Part shown: in pieces, positions 1-11,611 of the stretch | Numbering within the stretch: position 1 is the first letter of the stretch | How the letters are laid out: every line of letters starts with the position of its first letter | Position numbers and translations under genes: made by a program | NCBI GenBank assembly: GCA_000827325.1 | Contig: KN832876.1 | Coordinates: 1,364,001 to 1,428,000 of the forward strand | DNA length: 64,000 bases | Reading direction: 5' to 3' | Source of the DNA: Oidiodendron maius Zn | Taxonomy: Eukaryota; Ascomycota; Leotiomycetes; Myxotrichaceae | Notes under the pieces: generated by a model | Databases searched by the model: none | Seen by the model: the letters and a program-made list of their open reading frames with translations, nothing else | What the model was told of the DNA's origin: nothing

Positions 1-141
1 ATAGAACTGGAGGAAGCGAAACAGCCTACCAATTCATCACTCGTCCTCGACCATGGCTCGCTGCATGCCCTATCGAGAGAGCCTTCGAGAGAACCTTCGC
101 GGGATGGCTCCCAGACCGGGTTACTAGTACCCTCGCGATAA
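1..141 (+). CDS. 3' end of an unknown gene (partial)
   Basis: Frame 1 is open from the first base to a TAA at 139-141. It encodes a 46-residue polar tail with a repeated SREP unit (SREPSREPSRDGS). This looks like the disordered C-terminus of a larger protein whose body lies left of the window. The stretch is short, so an open frame here could be chance; the serine/arginine repeat is the only positive sign. No function can be given. Confidence 0.4.
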   Translation: MELEEAKQPTNSSLVLDHGSLHALSREPSREPSRDGSQTGLLVPSR

Positions 142-1498
142 GAGTTACTGCATTATATTTTGTGTGTAAAATAGCATTGGGCGGCGCAGTGACTAGAATT
201 AAATGGCGTTATACTACTAGAGTTGGGACGGCTGTCGGTAGCATTTTATGTACGAATAATATACACAATACAGAACTCTGATTCGTCTCGTTACGTGCTC
301 TCTATCTTCTGCCTTGTGTAGCTATGTCGCTATCATCTGGAGGACAATATCATCTGCTAGTTCAATGTAGCTCTCATGAGCCCCGTTGCCCACGGCGGAA
401 CCAGCTGCCAGGAAAAGATCAGAATGCATCACTAATGTTCTTCTACAGCACCGAATCAACCCTGGTTCTCTATTTTACGAGACAAAGCCCAATTACGAGC
501 GGGTCCGCCCCTCTCCTGTGGTCATTTGGAGCTCAGTCAGGCAGCCGTGAGAATGTGCTTGTACCTTACAAGGACCCCACCAGTTAGTTAATCCCTTATA
601 CGCGGGATGCAACCTTCCAGCCCGCGTATTCCCCATTTCGTCCCCGACCGAAAATAAGCCAACCTATTATATACTTTGGTATTTTACGAGACACCTGACC
701 TTATTGTAAAGCGCAAGATGGCGGGGGATGCGAGGACGTTAGAATTGTCGCAGAGATCGGCTTACTACCCTGGAATGCCAAGACGGCACTTGACAGTCTA
801 TGTCGGATCGCCGGATTACACGGAACGCGTGGCTCTGGGGAATAACCTTGTCTTACACACAGTGCTATGAGGTACTTATAGTGTCGAGCACAGGGAAATC
901 TTGGCGGTCATACCTTTGTCTGGTGTTTGTTCATGTGAGGTTATGAATGGCTTCCACGGTGGAGTGGGTGTGAGTAAGGCATGGAGATACTTCTCGACAT
1001 TACCATGCCACTGCTTGGGCTGCCGACCATAGTTGAAGGTCGAATCATATGGCGTTGCCTATTTGCAGACGTAAGTCCCCTGGCTTTAAAGATATCGTGG
1101 CACTGGGTTTCCGGAATAGGAAATATCAAGAATCCACAACAAAATCTCGAAGTCCTTCGATTACTATATACCCACCGCCCTTGTGGAGTGATGTGTGTGA
1201 GCATGCCCCGCTGGAGATTTTTGCTTATGGGGTTGCTTATGAATCGACCCCGTGAAGTGTCAGCCAAACGACTTGCGAGTACTTGTATATAGAAGGTCAA
1301 GAGTAACACTACAGCATCAGCAAACAAGGTGACACGAGGCAGCCCATGGCAGTCAAAGAGCCCAGATGCTATTTTGTCATAGATTCACCTGTAAGTATAC
1401 AAAGAGTAAGTCTTGCATGCATATTTCTTCAGTACGCCGTGATATTGTACAGCCAGTAACCACACAATTCATTGGCCATGCAGCCCTCGCTTCCCGAA
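142..1498. other. Intergenic, no gene seen
   Basis: About 1.36 kb between the partial left-edge ORF and the 3' end of RPN7. Short ORFs of 60-130 codons occur on both strands (for example 941-1327 minus and 981-1292 plus). They overlap each other antisense, lack recognisable domains and show no introns that would join them. I see no convincing gene, RNA or repeat. Confidence 0.5.
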
Positions 1499-3056
1499 TT
1501 ATGCTCTCTCACTTCCTCTCAACCTCACAGCCTGCCCATACTTCTGAAGTTTTGTGATGAGCTGATCTCCCTGCTTCACTACGTCATTGTACTGCTTGTT
1601 CTTATCATCTGGTCTGTTGGTCTCGATGATTCCCTTTCCAGTTACACGATCGATAGTGCAGGGGATGCGTCCAGCGGCGATGAATTTAGCAAGGTCACTG
1701 CACACATATTAGTAACATCCGCGGACTTCCTGGAGTTGGTCTTACCGGTCTAAGAAATCCACAGTCACGCCAAAATCATTAGCCATGTTTTCAAGACCGA
1801 CCACGCGGTAGCTTTGCAACAGTTGCTGATACGCACGGAGGCGCATCTCCCGGACGAACCAGCCTCTATGCTCGTAGAGATAGCGATCCTGGCCCAGGAA
1901 GTTGACCTCAACAGCTGCCAACGCTCCAAAGAAGGACCGGTAGCTTCCCGTGTACAGGCTGCTGACGAGTTCAGCTAGAGGAGAGAAATCAATAGCACTC
2001 TCAGCCTCTGGTTGGTCGCTCCCAAGGGTAGTAAGGTTGACGGCGGTCTTGGCGGCAGTTGGTGTTGTCATGTCTACCATCTCCTCGTCTGCACCAGGAC
2101 CAGCTGATATTGCTCCCGACAGGGCCATGAGCTTCTCCTCGCCATCACCCAGGATGGCCTTGATCTCTGGTGCATCGACGACTTTGGATTTAAAATCAAC
2201 TCGCTTCAACGATACTGAGCCAGCCAGGACTGAGTAGACGACGAGGGAAGAATAGGTGCAGAGCTCGTAACTAGTGAAAGTCGACAGACTGTCTAGGAGG
2301 AGAGGAGCGGCTAGGCTGTATGATCGCACAGTGAGGAGGTAGAGCCCTTGATAGGCCTTTAACCTATTCCGTCGGTCCCAGTCTCCGCCACTCTCAACCA
2401 GTGTCTTAGCTCGTTCGATGTGCTTCTTAACTAGTAGTTTGTCGCCGTAAAAGAGTCCTATTCGGATGATGGCTAGGACAAGATCGATCTTTGTCCCAAG
2501 AACCCCGGTCTTTTCAAACACCTCCTCATATGCAGCGATAGCGCGGTCCTATGTAATGCTGTTAGTGCCGCTCTTAATAACAACTATGATGTGTAAATAC
2601 CTTGTCTCCAACTCGTGCCCAGAACTCCGCCCGTTTTCCTCTTGCAGCCTGCACTTCAGTGTCACCAGCCTTCTCCGCAGCTTCTTCCTCTTCCTTCTTG
2701 AACCCCTCCAATTCCTCATCATTTTCCTTTTTTAGGCGCTCGTAAAGAGTCTCGTCCCATTGCAAATCGACCTTTGGTATTGACGTCCTGCTGGCCACCA
2801 AGCCTGTTGCGCTTGGCTTCCGGCCGAGTGGCTTCTCCGCATGCGAGGTGCTGACGCCACTTGCATTTAGGATGCCTTCCGAGGGGTGTGCGAGATACCG
2901 GTAGAAGGGTGCCATCTTATGTTCGGTGATTGCATCTTGTAGGCTCTTGATAGACGTTTGCTGAGCCAATTTGGAAGCGGCAGGATTGGTAAGGGTAAAA
3001 ATGTGCTGGGCGAGAGGGAGGAGCGGATATTTCGCATACTGAGGATCGGAACCCAT
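1499..3056 (-). CDS. RPN7: 26S proteasome regulatory subunit Rpn7
   Basis: Lid subunit of the 26S proteasome 19S particle (human PSMD6 family); it acts in the nucleus and cytosol in ubiquitin-dependent degradation. Exons are 3056-2601, 2548-1746 and 1697-1499, giving 485 aa. The first intron falls after VGDK and the reading resumes as DRAIAAYEEVFEK. The second splits an Arg codon after VDFLD, and the frame resumes DLAKFIAAGRIPC, the end of the PCI domain. The N-terminal half has the helical repeats with a charged LKKENDEELEGFKKEEEE segment. It is longer than the roughly 390 aa of animal PSMD6. The extra length is a polar linker near residues 55-95 and an Ala/Thr-rich insert (GADEEMVDMTTPTAAKT) before the PCI part. 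Start is the ATG at 3056. It is divergent from ABD1 across 307 bases. Identification is firm. Confidence 0.95.
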
Positions 3057-3363
3057 CTTGGCGGGAGGGTTTAGAGAGTAGTGGATGGCGGATTTCTAAG
3101 GGTTGTTGTGATGGTTTCGATGATGATTATGATAATCACTTTCAAAGCTCAAGCTTCCCAGGCACTAGCGTGACGACGCGAGGCCGCGATCGATCCTTAG
3201 TTCAAGGATCCTTAGCCTGACTACAAGAAATACCCATACATCTTTCATTCTATACATTTACGCGCTCTTGTCTTCAAAACAAAGAGTTAACGCTCACAAC
3301 GGATGCTCTTTAGCCTCGAGACTCCTTATTTCTCCAAGACGCATACTTCTCCCAGCCATCGTC
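3057..3363. promoter_or_regulatory. Divergent promoter between RPN7 and ABD1
   Basis: The 307 bases separate the start codons of two divergent housekeeping genes and must hold both core promoters. The ABD1 frame is open upstream to 3268, but no ATG occurs there before 3364, so that part is read as 5' leader. I see no distinct TATA box or known operator. Confidence 0.5.
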
Positions 3364-4848
3364 ATGGGAAACTCTTCCGTCGACGACTCCTCTGCCGTCG
3401 AAGCACAACCCCAGCCTTTCAATGCCACAAAACTTGAAGCGGCTAAGAAGCGCAAACGGTCACGCTCACCTGCTCATTCTACACCCAGAGGTGCTGATTC
3501 GCGACGATCCCCTTCACCTCCAAATCCCTTCAAGCGCCAGAGGTCCCCTTCTCCCCAGCCTCGCAAACAGAAACGTCCTGGTCAGCGGGCCCGGATCACA
3601 GATGCGGAGCGCGAACATATCCGGCAGAAACAGCTTGAGCGAGAGAGGGAGTTGCAGGCAATAGCTTCAACTCAGGGCATCCACGATGCGGTTAAGCAGC
3701 ATTATAACGCGGTACCCGAACGTGGTCGGGACTGGCGAAAGACGGACAGTCGAATCCGGGGTCTCCGGATCTTCAATAATTGGGTCAAGAGCACGCTCAT
3801 CCAAAAGTTCTCACCCAACGAAGATTTTACTCCCGGTGCTCAGGAACGCGGAGGTATGGTGTTTGCAGAAGGGCCGTCTACGAACAAGAGCATTCTGGTG
3901 CTGGATATCGGGTGCGGCAAGGGAGGCGATTTACAAAAGTGGCAGTCGGCACCTCAGCCTGTCGAATTGTATGTCGGTTTAGACCCCGCTGATGTCTCTA
4001 TTAATCATGCCAAAGAACGATACCGGCAGTTGGCGAGCCGTGGAGGCCGTGGTGGACGAGGTGGCCGTGGAGGTTATCAGAGACCACCGCCACGTCTGTT
4101 CCAAGGCGAATTCTATGTCCAAGACTGCTTCGGGGATACGATTGAGAAGGTTTCATTGGTCAGAGATGTCGGTTTTGACGGCTCTGTGGGACCGTCCAGA
4201 TTTGGTGGGGGAGGATTCGACGTTGTTGCGCAGATGTTCTGCATGCACTACGCGTTTGAGAGCGAGGAGAAAGCCCGCCGAATGCTTCAAAATGTAGCAG
4301 GTGCGTTGAAGAAAGGCGGCAGGTTCATTGGCTGCATACCCAACTCAGACGTTCTAAGCCAACGGGTAGTCGCCTTTAATGAGCGCATGGCTGCCAAAGC
4401 TAAGAGAGCGGAAGGTGGTGGTGACAAGGCGGATGGCAGTGATAAGGGAGAAGATGGAGAAATAGAGGAGGGCGAGGCTGAAGAAACGGCTGAGTGGGGC
4501 AACGACGTCTACCGCGTCCGGTTCCCCGGTGAGACTCCTGCGGATGGAGTCTTCCGTCCCCCTTTCGGTTGGAAGTACAGCTTCTTCCTTCACGAAGCCG
4601 TTGAAGAGGTCCCGGAGTATGTGGTCCCTTGGGAAGCCTTCCGTGCCATTGCCGAGGATTATAACCTTGAGATGCAGTACCATAAGCCGTTCGACGAGAT
4701 ATGGAACACGGAGAAAGATGACGAAGTTCTCGGCCCCCTCAGTGAGCGAATGGGCGTTAGGGAGAGGGGGACTGGTCGACTCCTCGTGACAGACGAAGAA
4801 ATGGAGGCTGCCAGCTTCTACGTAGGCTTTTGCTTCTACAAGGTCTAG
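3364..4848 (+). CDS. ABD1: mRNA cap guanine-N7 methyltransferase
   Basis: Nuclear enzyme that transfers a methyl group from S-adenosylmethionine to N7 of the cap guanosine of nascent mRNA. Single exon, 494 aa, from the first ATG of the frame at 3364. The first ~100 residues are basic and rich in Ser, Arg and Pro (RSRSPAHS, RQRSPSPQPRKQKRP), as usual for fungal Abd1 N-termini. The methyltransferase fold follows: the NNWVKS segment, SAM motif I VLDIGCGKGGDLQKW, motif II YVGLDPADVSI, FDVVAQMFCMHYAFES for cap and SAM binding, then GGRFIGCIPNSD. The end is SFYVGFCFYKV. Two low-complexity insertions interrupt the fold: an arginine-glycine run (RGGRGGRGGRGG) at about 4039-4080 and an acidic run (GEDGEIEEGEAEE) at about 4447-4485. 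Confidence 0.93.
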   Translation: MGNSSVDDSSAVEAQPQPFNATKLEAAKKRKRSRSPAHSTPRGADSRRSPSPPNPFKRQRSPSPQPRKQKRPGQRARITDAEREHIRQKQLERERELQAIASTQGIHDAVKQHYNAVPERGRDWRKTDSRIRGLRIFNNWVKSTLIQKFSPNEDFTPGAQERGGMVFAEGPSTNKSILVLDIGCGKGGDLQKWQSAPQPVELYVGLDPADVSINHAKERYRQLASRGGRGGRGGRGGYQRPPPRLFQGEFYVQDCFGDTIEKVSLVRDVGFDGSVGPSRFGGGGFDVVAQMFCMHYAFESEEKARRMLQNVAGALKKGGRFIGCIPNSDVLSQRVVAFNERMAAKAKRAEGGGDKADGSDKGEDGEIEEGEAEETAEWGNDVYRVRFPGETPADGVFRPPFGWKYSFFLHEAVEEVPEYVVPWEAFRAIAEDYNLEMQYHKPFDEIWNTEKDDEVLGPLSERMGVRERGTGRLLVTDEEMEAASFYVGFCFYKV

Positions 4849-5978
4849 ATCAGACATTGTGGAACACCTCTGCTTTTCCCATTCCTGTTACATCGCGAGC
4901 TACGAGGGGTTTTGATAGAGGCACTTAGGAGGACAGTTTTACTACCATAGTTGGTCGCTCCAAATTTATGACAATGCCCATTTGTACATATAGCACGCCA
5001 ATATTATTGATCTCTGAGATTAAAGTCCATTCGGCATAAGACTGATACACGAGATGGTATCGCTGAGCCATGGATGATGGAATTAGTTTATATACATACG
5101 ACACACTATTGCGCTCACCACTGAGAACGGATTGCACCAAGCTCTTAATCATGGAAGACTAGACGCGAGCGTACAGCATGGCACTAAGGAATAAGTTAAA
5201 GGGGATTTCCCGGACCTTACTTTTTTGGTCCTCATAATGACAGCGAAAGCGGCAAAGATAGAGACCGACATTGAAATTGTAATTGAGGACGAAAATGAAA
5301 ATTCTGGCAACAGCTGCGGGACCGCGATCTTGACTCGTGCCTCGTCGAGTTTAAACTCATCGTACACAGATAGGAAGGCATGAATTGGGCTGTCGCGCGT
5401 ATATTGTTGTGCATCCTTGTATGTGATAGGCAAGAGAGAACTATCTCCACTTACAGTGTACCTCTTGCAGTATAATTCTCCCCCAGATGAAGATTAGTTA
5501 AATTTAGCGCATTCAGCCATCTCTGGATTTATCTGACACCACTAATAATGTGGGCATGCGGCTTTAACCTAGAAGATATCCACTTCTTTGCATTACATGC
5601 CACTATTAGGGTAGAAATTCAAGCTCACGTCGCAGATGAATATAGGCAAAACGAAGCTAAGAATGGGGCAACAAAATTTATATAATTATGGCACGAGACA
5701 AGCGACTTTCAATATGTAAGTGCTCTACTTCGCCAAGGACCTAAATGCCCCTTAACCCTTTCACCAGCCAAAATCCATGAAGCATAGATCCGTTCATTCA
5801 TTCCTCGAGAGAGATTTCACGTAGCAAAAAACAAATAAAAAACACCCTCCCGGTCAAATGCGACCACGACGCCGATGATGATAACCATGATACATATCGG
5901 TGGCGCACTGCCATATGAGCCACTTTTTTGATTGTTCACGCAACGCCAATTATACAGAATGTCTCCTGACATGGACGA
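4849..5978. other. Convergent 3' region, no gene seen
   Basis: About 1.1 kb between the stops of ABD1 (plus) and the Yap1 gene (minus). It is AT-richer than its flanks and holds only short ORFs without domains. It probably carries both 3' UTRs. Nothing else is recognised. Confidence 0.5.
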
Positions 5979-7908
5979 TTACGCCTTGTGTGCAGTGATA
6001 TCCTTGCCGACGTATGAACTCATGATCTTGTTGAAATCGGACTCGTTGACCACCGCACCGGTCTCCGAGCACTTAGCCTTCTTCTGGAGATCTTTACACA
6101 GCAGGTCTAGGTCGAACTCGCCTTCCTTGACCTTCGGGCATGCTTGTAAGCGATCCCTAATTAAGCAAGTTAGCGAAAGGTTCTGAAAGGGGTGATTGCT
6201 TGCAATTGAAACATACCAGATAGTGTTGCAGGTGAGTAGCGTAGAAGTATCCTCAGCCGGAACGACCTCCTCCTCAAACGGTTTCTCCTTCCTGGATGTG
6301 GCGGGGCTCGTAGCCGCGTTGAATGGGCTGTTGAACTCCGGCATGGCAAAGGCGGCGTCGAAGAAGCCATCAGAACCGTAGGCATCCCCGGCGAGGATGT
6401 TCTCCTGGGGCTCCCGGTAGTCACCAAAGAGTTGAGGATCGAATTGATTTCCATTTTGTTGGGCGAACCAGTCGATCCCGTTGATATCGAACCCAGGCTC
6501 TTGGAAGTTTCCTGCAGTAGTCTCAGACATTGTACGAGGGATGGGATTGTTTGAATTGCCGCAGGCCATGTTAAGCTTTTCACAAAAGGTGCGCTCACCT
6601 TCAGTATTGCTGGACCGTTCCTCTCCTATAGTCGACAGAGTGACATCAGCAGCCTTTCCGGGGGCCGGTGATTGCATCGAGGGCTCCGGGGAGGTCCCGC
6701 AGGATGAGCTAGGTCCACGGTTCGAGTTTGACGATGCTGACGGCGAGCTGTGCGTGCTCTGGCCGTTGCTCATCTGTCCCGTCGAGGTTGTACTAGATCT
6801 CGACGGGTTAGTGAAAAAGTCAAAGCTGGAGCTAGTGCTCTTGCTAACACTCTCCAGGAGCGTGGGGCTGAAGAGGCCTGAGAAATGTGACATGTCGGCG
6901 GTCTCAAGAGGGGTCTGGTTCAGGCCGGTACTGGAGCTGCTGGTCGACTGAAACGACATATTACGATTGAGAGGGCTGTGTTGCGTCTTCTCAACCGGGC
7001 TGGCAACCTTCTGCGTCGTGGTGGTTGTAGACGGCTTGGGTCCTGGGAGCAGGCCAAACTTGGGGAACTCGAACTGGAAGTTGACATCGTTAGGGTTGTT
7101 AGCGCCACTATTGGCAAGCCCCTTGCCGGAAAGATAGGAGGGGACTGCATTGCCCAACGATGGGTTCCGATTGAGATTGCCGTTGGTCAACGACAGCCTC
7201 TTGCGGTATTCGCGCAGCTCCATGGACATCTTCTCCACCTGCGCTCGCAGGATGCTGTTCTCGTGGTTGGCAGACTCCGAGGCCTTCTGCAGGTCTTCGA
7301 CCTTGGTCTCCAGATCTTTAAGGTGCTTCTCCTTGCGCTCGCGGAACGCACGCTGGGCGGCACGGTTCTGTGCCTTGCGCTTCTGTAGCATGCGTTAGTG
7401 ACCACCCGGACACACGAAGGCAGGTCCAGCCGTGGTTACTCACCGAGGTGGGCTCTGAAGTCAGGGGTTTCCGTCCCGGCTTCTTCGATATCTTCTCGTC
7501 GCCCTCCCTGCGCTTCCCACCACCCTCGGCCGCCTCATCCTCGTCGTCGGGATGTGATCGCTTATCGGTGCCTTCTGCCTCCCCATCGGAGGAGGTGCCG
7601 GGTAGCTTGCCAATCATCTGCCCCTGGGAGTCGTTGGCGAAGTCATAGTCGAATCCAGCCTCGGGGTCAAACTCGTAATCGTAGTCGATGAAGGGGCTCT
7701 CTTCGAAGCCGTTGAGGGGGAGGGAGCCTGAGCCGTCGACAGGCGACTCGGTAAAGGCGGTCGGCGCCATGGAGGGGCGGTCCTTGGGTGAGACGTTGAG
7801 GGCCGTAGCCGGGTTGGAATTGAGGGCGGCGAAGAGCAGTTCCTCTTCGTGTGGGGAGAGCGTGAATCGGGGGCTGATGTTGTTGGGGTTCGTAGAGGTG
7901 GCGTCCAT
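5979..7908 (-). CDS. yap1: Yap1/AP-1-type bZIP oxidative-stress regulator
   Basis: Redox-controlled activator of antioxidant genes (Yap1, Pap1, NapA family). It shuttles between cytoplasm and nucleus and is exported by Crm1 when reduced. Exons 7908-7444, 7382-6217 and 6156-5979 give 602 aa. The acidic N-terminus precedes KKPGRKPLTSEPTS. The basic region starts at about residue 156 (KRKAQNRAAQRAFRERK) and a leucine zipper runs to about 220. A Ser/Thr-rich middle follows. The n-CRD has Cys422 and Cys429 in FCEKLNMACG. The c-CRD has Cys540, Cys550, Cys564 and Cys573. Both redox-sensing cysteine clusters are therefore present. Introns fall just before the basic region and inside the c-CRD, splitting the Trp codon of CNTIW. 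The start is the ATG at 7908; the frame extends further upstream, but only with non-ATG codons. Confidence 0.95.
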
Positions 7909-9120
7909 GTGTGACGTCTCTTGCTGGTGTCTCTCGTCGGGTCCTCGCCTCTTCGTCACTCTCTGACCGAGACAGGAAGGGGGAGGCAGGCCGAGCAGGA
8001 CGAAATGACAATGTGGGCAATGGCCAGGAATTCCTGGACCTGCGAGGGATGGAAGGGGGATGCGATGCTGGGACAGGAGGACGGCGTTGGTCGTCCACAG
8101 ACGAGGAGATGTAAGAAGAGAAATATGAGGGCCGCAGAGGATAAGCTTATGCGGCGAGATACGTGCCTGGGGCGAGGGGAGCGTGGCCGGTGAAGAGCGA
8201 AAGAGGGCAGAGGGAGGTCGGGGCGTGGCCGGCGGCGTTAGGAGACTGCAAGGCCGGCAGAAGAGCAGAGAAAGGAAAATGGACGGGAGAGGCGAATGGG
8301 GTCTGGGAGGACAGAGTGTCGTCAGTGGTCAATGTCGGGCCAAGAGTGGAGAGGAAAAAAGAGGAGGGTGAGGGAGGAGCGAGGGTGACGGAGAGTAATG
8401 GAGGCGGATGGAAGTAATCCTCGACTCTTCGACTATCTCGTCGGGGTCTAGTCATTCTGATTGAGTCTCTTGACATCCTCGTCCACCCGTCACCGTGCGT
8501 CGGCCGATGCGCCCAGAATTTCTGCCGCTTAGAAATCAAATTGCAGGTTGGCCCCGCGGGTCAGATCAGGCGGGATCCCCAAGATCATGGGCGCTCCGAG
8601 TGATTGTCGAGGCCTGAGGCATGGAGGCACCGCTTCCAGCGCTCGCGGCCGACTCCTGCATACAGCTCTCCGTACCTTGCCTTGCCTCCCAAGCGTCCGT
8701 AAAGACATGCACGACAGGGCTTGGGCGATTCAAGAGGACCATCTGATAAGGCAAGCATACGGTACCGTACCGGACTGTACTCGATGTGGCACGGAACAAG
8801 CGCAGGTCTCCCCATGTGGCAAACCCTCTTCTTTCCTATCCCGCCTTGACCCAGAGAGCTTCCATCTCCTCCATCAGCATCACATGTTTACACGTTCATC
8901 TCGTCGTCATATTCATCACGTGATCTTACTACGCGCACGGGGCCTCGCTCTCGCCAACCACGCCCCTTGGCAGAATGAGGGGCCAATCACCACCCATGCA
9001 GGGTGTTCGTCTCAGCCAACGTCACATCTCCTCCGAAGCAGCATCGACCTTGGAGACCCGCGACCCTCGAACCTCATTCCCTCCCTCCATTCCCCGCCAT
9101 TGTGACACCCGACCGCGGCC
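7909..9120. promoter_or_regulatory. Divergent upstream region of yap1 and the BSD gene
   Basis: The 1.2 kb between two divergent start codons. The part nearest yap1 (7920-8420) is purine-rich on the plus strand, that is CT-rich in the yap1 sense, which fits a long pyrimidine-rich fungal 5' leader. The ORF at 8548-9105 begins with a non-ATG codon and has no domain. I do not see a clear Yap1 site. Confidence 0.45.
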
Positions 9121-10414
9121 ATGGACCTCGCATACGACCACATCCAGGAGGAGGCCCTCAAGCAGGAGGCCATCGAGAAGGGCGAGCAGAAGAATCCCGA
9201 GTCTACCCTCAATGACGACTTCCAGGAGGCATACCGAGCCATTTCCTCCAGCCCCTGGGGCGCCAAGCTAGGTGGCTTCTTTGGCAGCGTTGTGAAGCAG
9301 GTATGATGCGAAACTCAGATCTACCGCGACAGCGTGTACTGATGCCAACACAGGGGGAGTCTGTCTACAAAGAAGCTCAGCAGGAGCTTACCGCCGTCAG
9401 CGAGGAAGCTACTAAGGGTTTCGAAGACCTTCGCTCCTCCATCATCAAGCGCACGCGCGGGCTCTCGCAACCCCAGGCGGTGGCAGAGAAGTCAGCAACC
9501 GACGAGGAAGCAGCGTGCGAAGAGAAGGAAGCTCCGACCGAGGATGCCCTGGAGGCATCTGAAGGTGTCCTCGCGCGACTGCGTGCGGAGGCGGCCAAGC
9601 GATTGAAGGAGATCGAGAAGGCAGAGGATGCGGCCGACGAGGCCCTCTTGAAGTTTGGTACCAACATACGCAACTTCCTTCGCGATGCTGTGAGCATCGC
9701 CGCGCCCTCGGATGATCAGCAGGGGAGCACGGTGCTTTTCGAGAGCAAGGACGCTCACGGCAAACGAGTAATCCATACTACGCGATTCGACGCACAGCTG
9801 CATGCCATCCACTCGTCTCTAGATAGCTTCACGAAGGACCCTGATAGCGAGGAATTCAAGTCATGGGCGGAGAAGTTCAACGCAGAGAGCAAGACAGACG
9901 ATATTAGCAAGGATCTTGAAAGCTTCCCCGAGCTAAGAGCGTCGATGGAGAAGGTGGTGCCCGACCGGGTCTCCTACCTGGATTTCTGGAAGCGCTATTA
10001 CTTTCTCAGACACAGTGTGGAAACAGCTGAGGCACGAAGGAGAGATTTGCTCAAAGGTGAGTTGATTGAACCTGGTGCCAAGTGCGCATGCTTACTGATC
10101 TAGGTGCTGCCGCTGAGACAGAGGAAGAGGTTGGATGGGATGAGGATTCTGACGATGACACCTCCAAAGCCAAAGCTGTCCCAGGCCGATCGACGTCCTC
10201 AGCATCGTCAACTACGCTGCACCCCTCTTCTCAATCTGCTGGGCACTCCTCTCTCAAACCAAGCGAGCCCAGAAAATCAGACGAGAAGTCGCAGGCAGAT
10301 AGTGACGCAAGCTATGATGTTGTCAATGCCGCTTCCGGCGCTCCGAGCCAGGCTCCCGCTAGTCCCCGGGAGTCGCGTAAGGGGGAGGATAGCGAAGAGG
10401 AAGACTGGGAGTAA
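9121..10414 (+). CDS. BSD-domain protein
   Basis: Exons 9121-9300, 9354-10056 and 10104-10414 give 397 aa. The N-terminus ([35 protein letters not shown]) resembles BSD-containing proteins of the human BSDC1/synapse-associated type. Long charged helices follow at about residues 60-180. The BSD domain lies near residues 225-290; its hallmark Phe-Trp pair is in DRVSYLDFWKRYYFLRH. The C-terminus is acidic and Ser-rich and ends GEDSEEEDWE. BSD domains occur in TFIIH p62 and in cytosolic or synapse-associated proteins. The long helical form here matches the second kind rather than p62, so a membrane-trafficking role is more likely than transcription; this is inference. Confidence 0.85.
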
Positions 10415-10613
10415 GTGGTTGATGTCCATAATTACATTGGCGCCCGGCGTTGGCATGGCTCTCACTTGCGGTTCGTTGATTGTGTGGTGTTCTGGGTAAT
10501 GGACTTTGTATTGCTCTCAACTTTTAACGATCCGGCATCTACACAGACAGGAGACAATGCATTTCGGATATTCCCCTAACGCCTTCCCTAATATGCAACC
10601 CATTTCCCCCAGA

Positions 10614-11286
10614 TCATCTCTTCTTCTTGGTGACCTTTGTGAATCCGTCCTCGTCGACTTCGGGCACTGGCTTCTCCTTCGGTACTACCTGTGGGGCCTC
10701 CCCCATATCCACGTCCATATCCTCCGGCTCATCCTCCTCCTCAGAGCCATCCGTTTCGTCCTCCTCCTCAGTCCTCTGCTGCTCCTTGAACTGTCCTTGC
10801 AGCACATCTCTCCCGCCTCTCTGGTCCCACCTCTCCTTCAATGCCCTGACCTCGGAAAAGTCGCCCTTCGCACAGTCCCTCCTCAACCGCACAATCTGCT
10901 CTGCAACCTCGAACCCGCTCTCGTCATCGACATTGACCTCAAACTCGTCCAGCATGACCTGCAGCAAGAACTCCTCGATCCAGGCGCTGTTGGCGTCCGG
11001 CTCGTCGTTCAGAACATCGATGGTAGCCTGCGCGAACCACTCACGTTTTGCGGCGCTGTCAGGCCCGCCCCAGTGATTTGTCACGGCGAGGGAGAGGGAT
11101 GGCCAGAGGAAGAGGGAGAGTGTGATGCCTAGTTCGGACTGTGCTTGCCGGGTTTCTTTCGTTGCAGTTATTAGCAGAGAGTTTTCTTTGCTTGTGTCCA
11201 AAGTACATACCAGGAGACGAAGCATCCTGTCGAGCATTTGTGCCCCCACTGACCTCCATCTGACTAGGTAATTGCGTTGAAGCCAT
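10614..11286 (-). CDS. TSR2: Pre-rRNA-processing protein TSR2
   Basis: Small chaperone for ribosomal protein eS26 in 40S maturation. Exons 11286-11211 and 11143-10614 give 201 aa. The conserved core is GITLSLFLWPSLSLAVTNHWGG, with the Trp-Gly-Gly that defines the family, then DSAAKREWFA and the helix EEFLLQVMLDEFEVNVDDES ending near GDFSEVRALKERW. A long acidic tail with a Lys-rich end (FTKVTKKKR) follows. The intron was placed by the GTATGT donor, a CTAATAAC branch site and a CAAG acceptor that restore frame as SSP|AQSELG. The BSD gene ends 199 bases away, convergent. Confident. Confidence 0.9.
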
Positions 11287-11611
11287 TGCGGACTTTTCAT
11301 TCGAGCGCGGGGTCGAGACGATTATGGCGATTATTATCAGTATAAAATTTGGTCGCTTGTTGATAGTCCATCAGTCCAATCATTGGTATGCAGGGGGGGA
11401 AGCAGATCTCGGCCAGAATCGGCAAGATTCAAGGGACTCCCCGCTTTAAAATTCTGACTAGTCCCTTTCAGGAGAGTTGCGGCACTTGACGTCAGGACCT
11501 CCTCCACACGATCATCGTCCAGGACAAGGCAGTGTACATAAAAACAACATACAGGATCTCCGACTCGGCCTTCTGCGGAAAAGAGGACATGCAAACAAAA
11601 GGACGGCAAAA
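11287..11611. promoter_or_regulatory. Divergent promoter of TSR2 and the hydrolase gene
   Basis: 325 bases between divergent ATGs (11286 minus, 11612 plus). It must contain both promoters and leaders. No TATA box or repeat is obvious. Confidence 0.4.

Noticed and set aside
941-1327. Overlapping plus and minus ORFs of 100-130 codons
   Set aside because: Antisense shadows of one another, without domains or splice sites.
3268-3363. N-terminal extension of ABD1
   Set aside because: The frame is open, but it has no ATG before 3364; the extension would begin with TTG.
8548-9105. 185-codon frame upstream of the BSD gene
   Set aside because: Starts with TTG, has no domain and lies in the divergent promoter; open frames are common in this GC-rich stretch.
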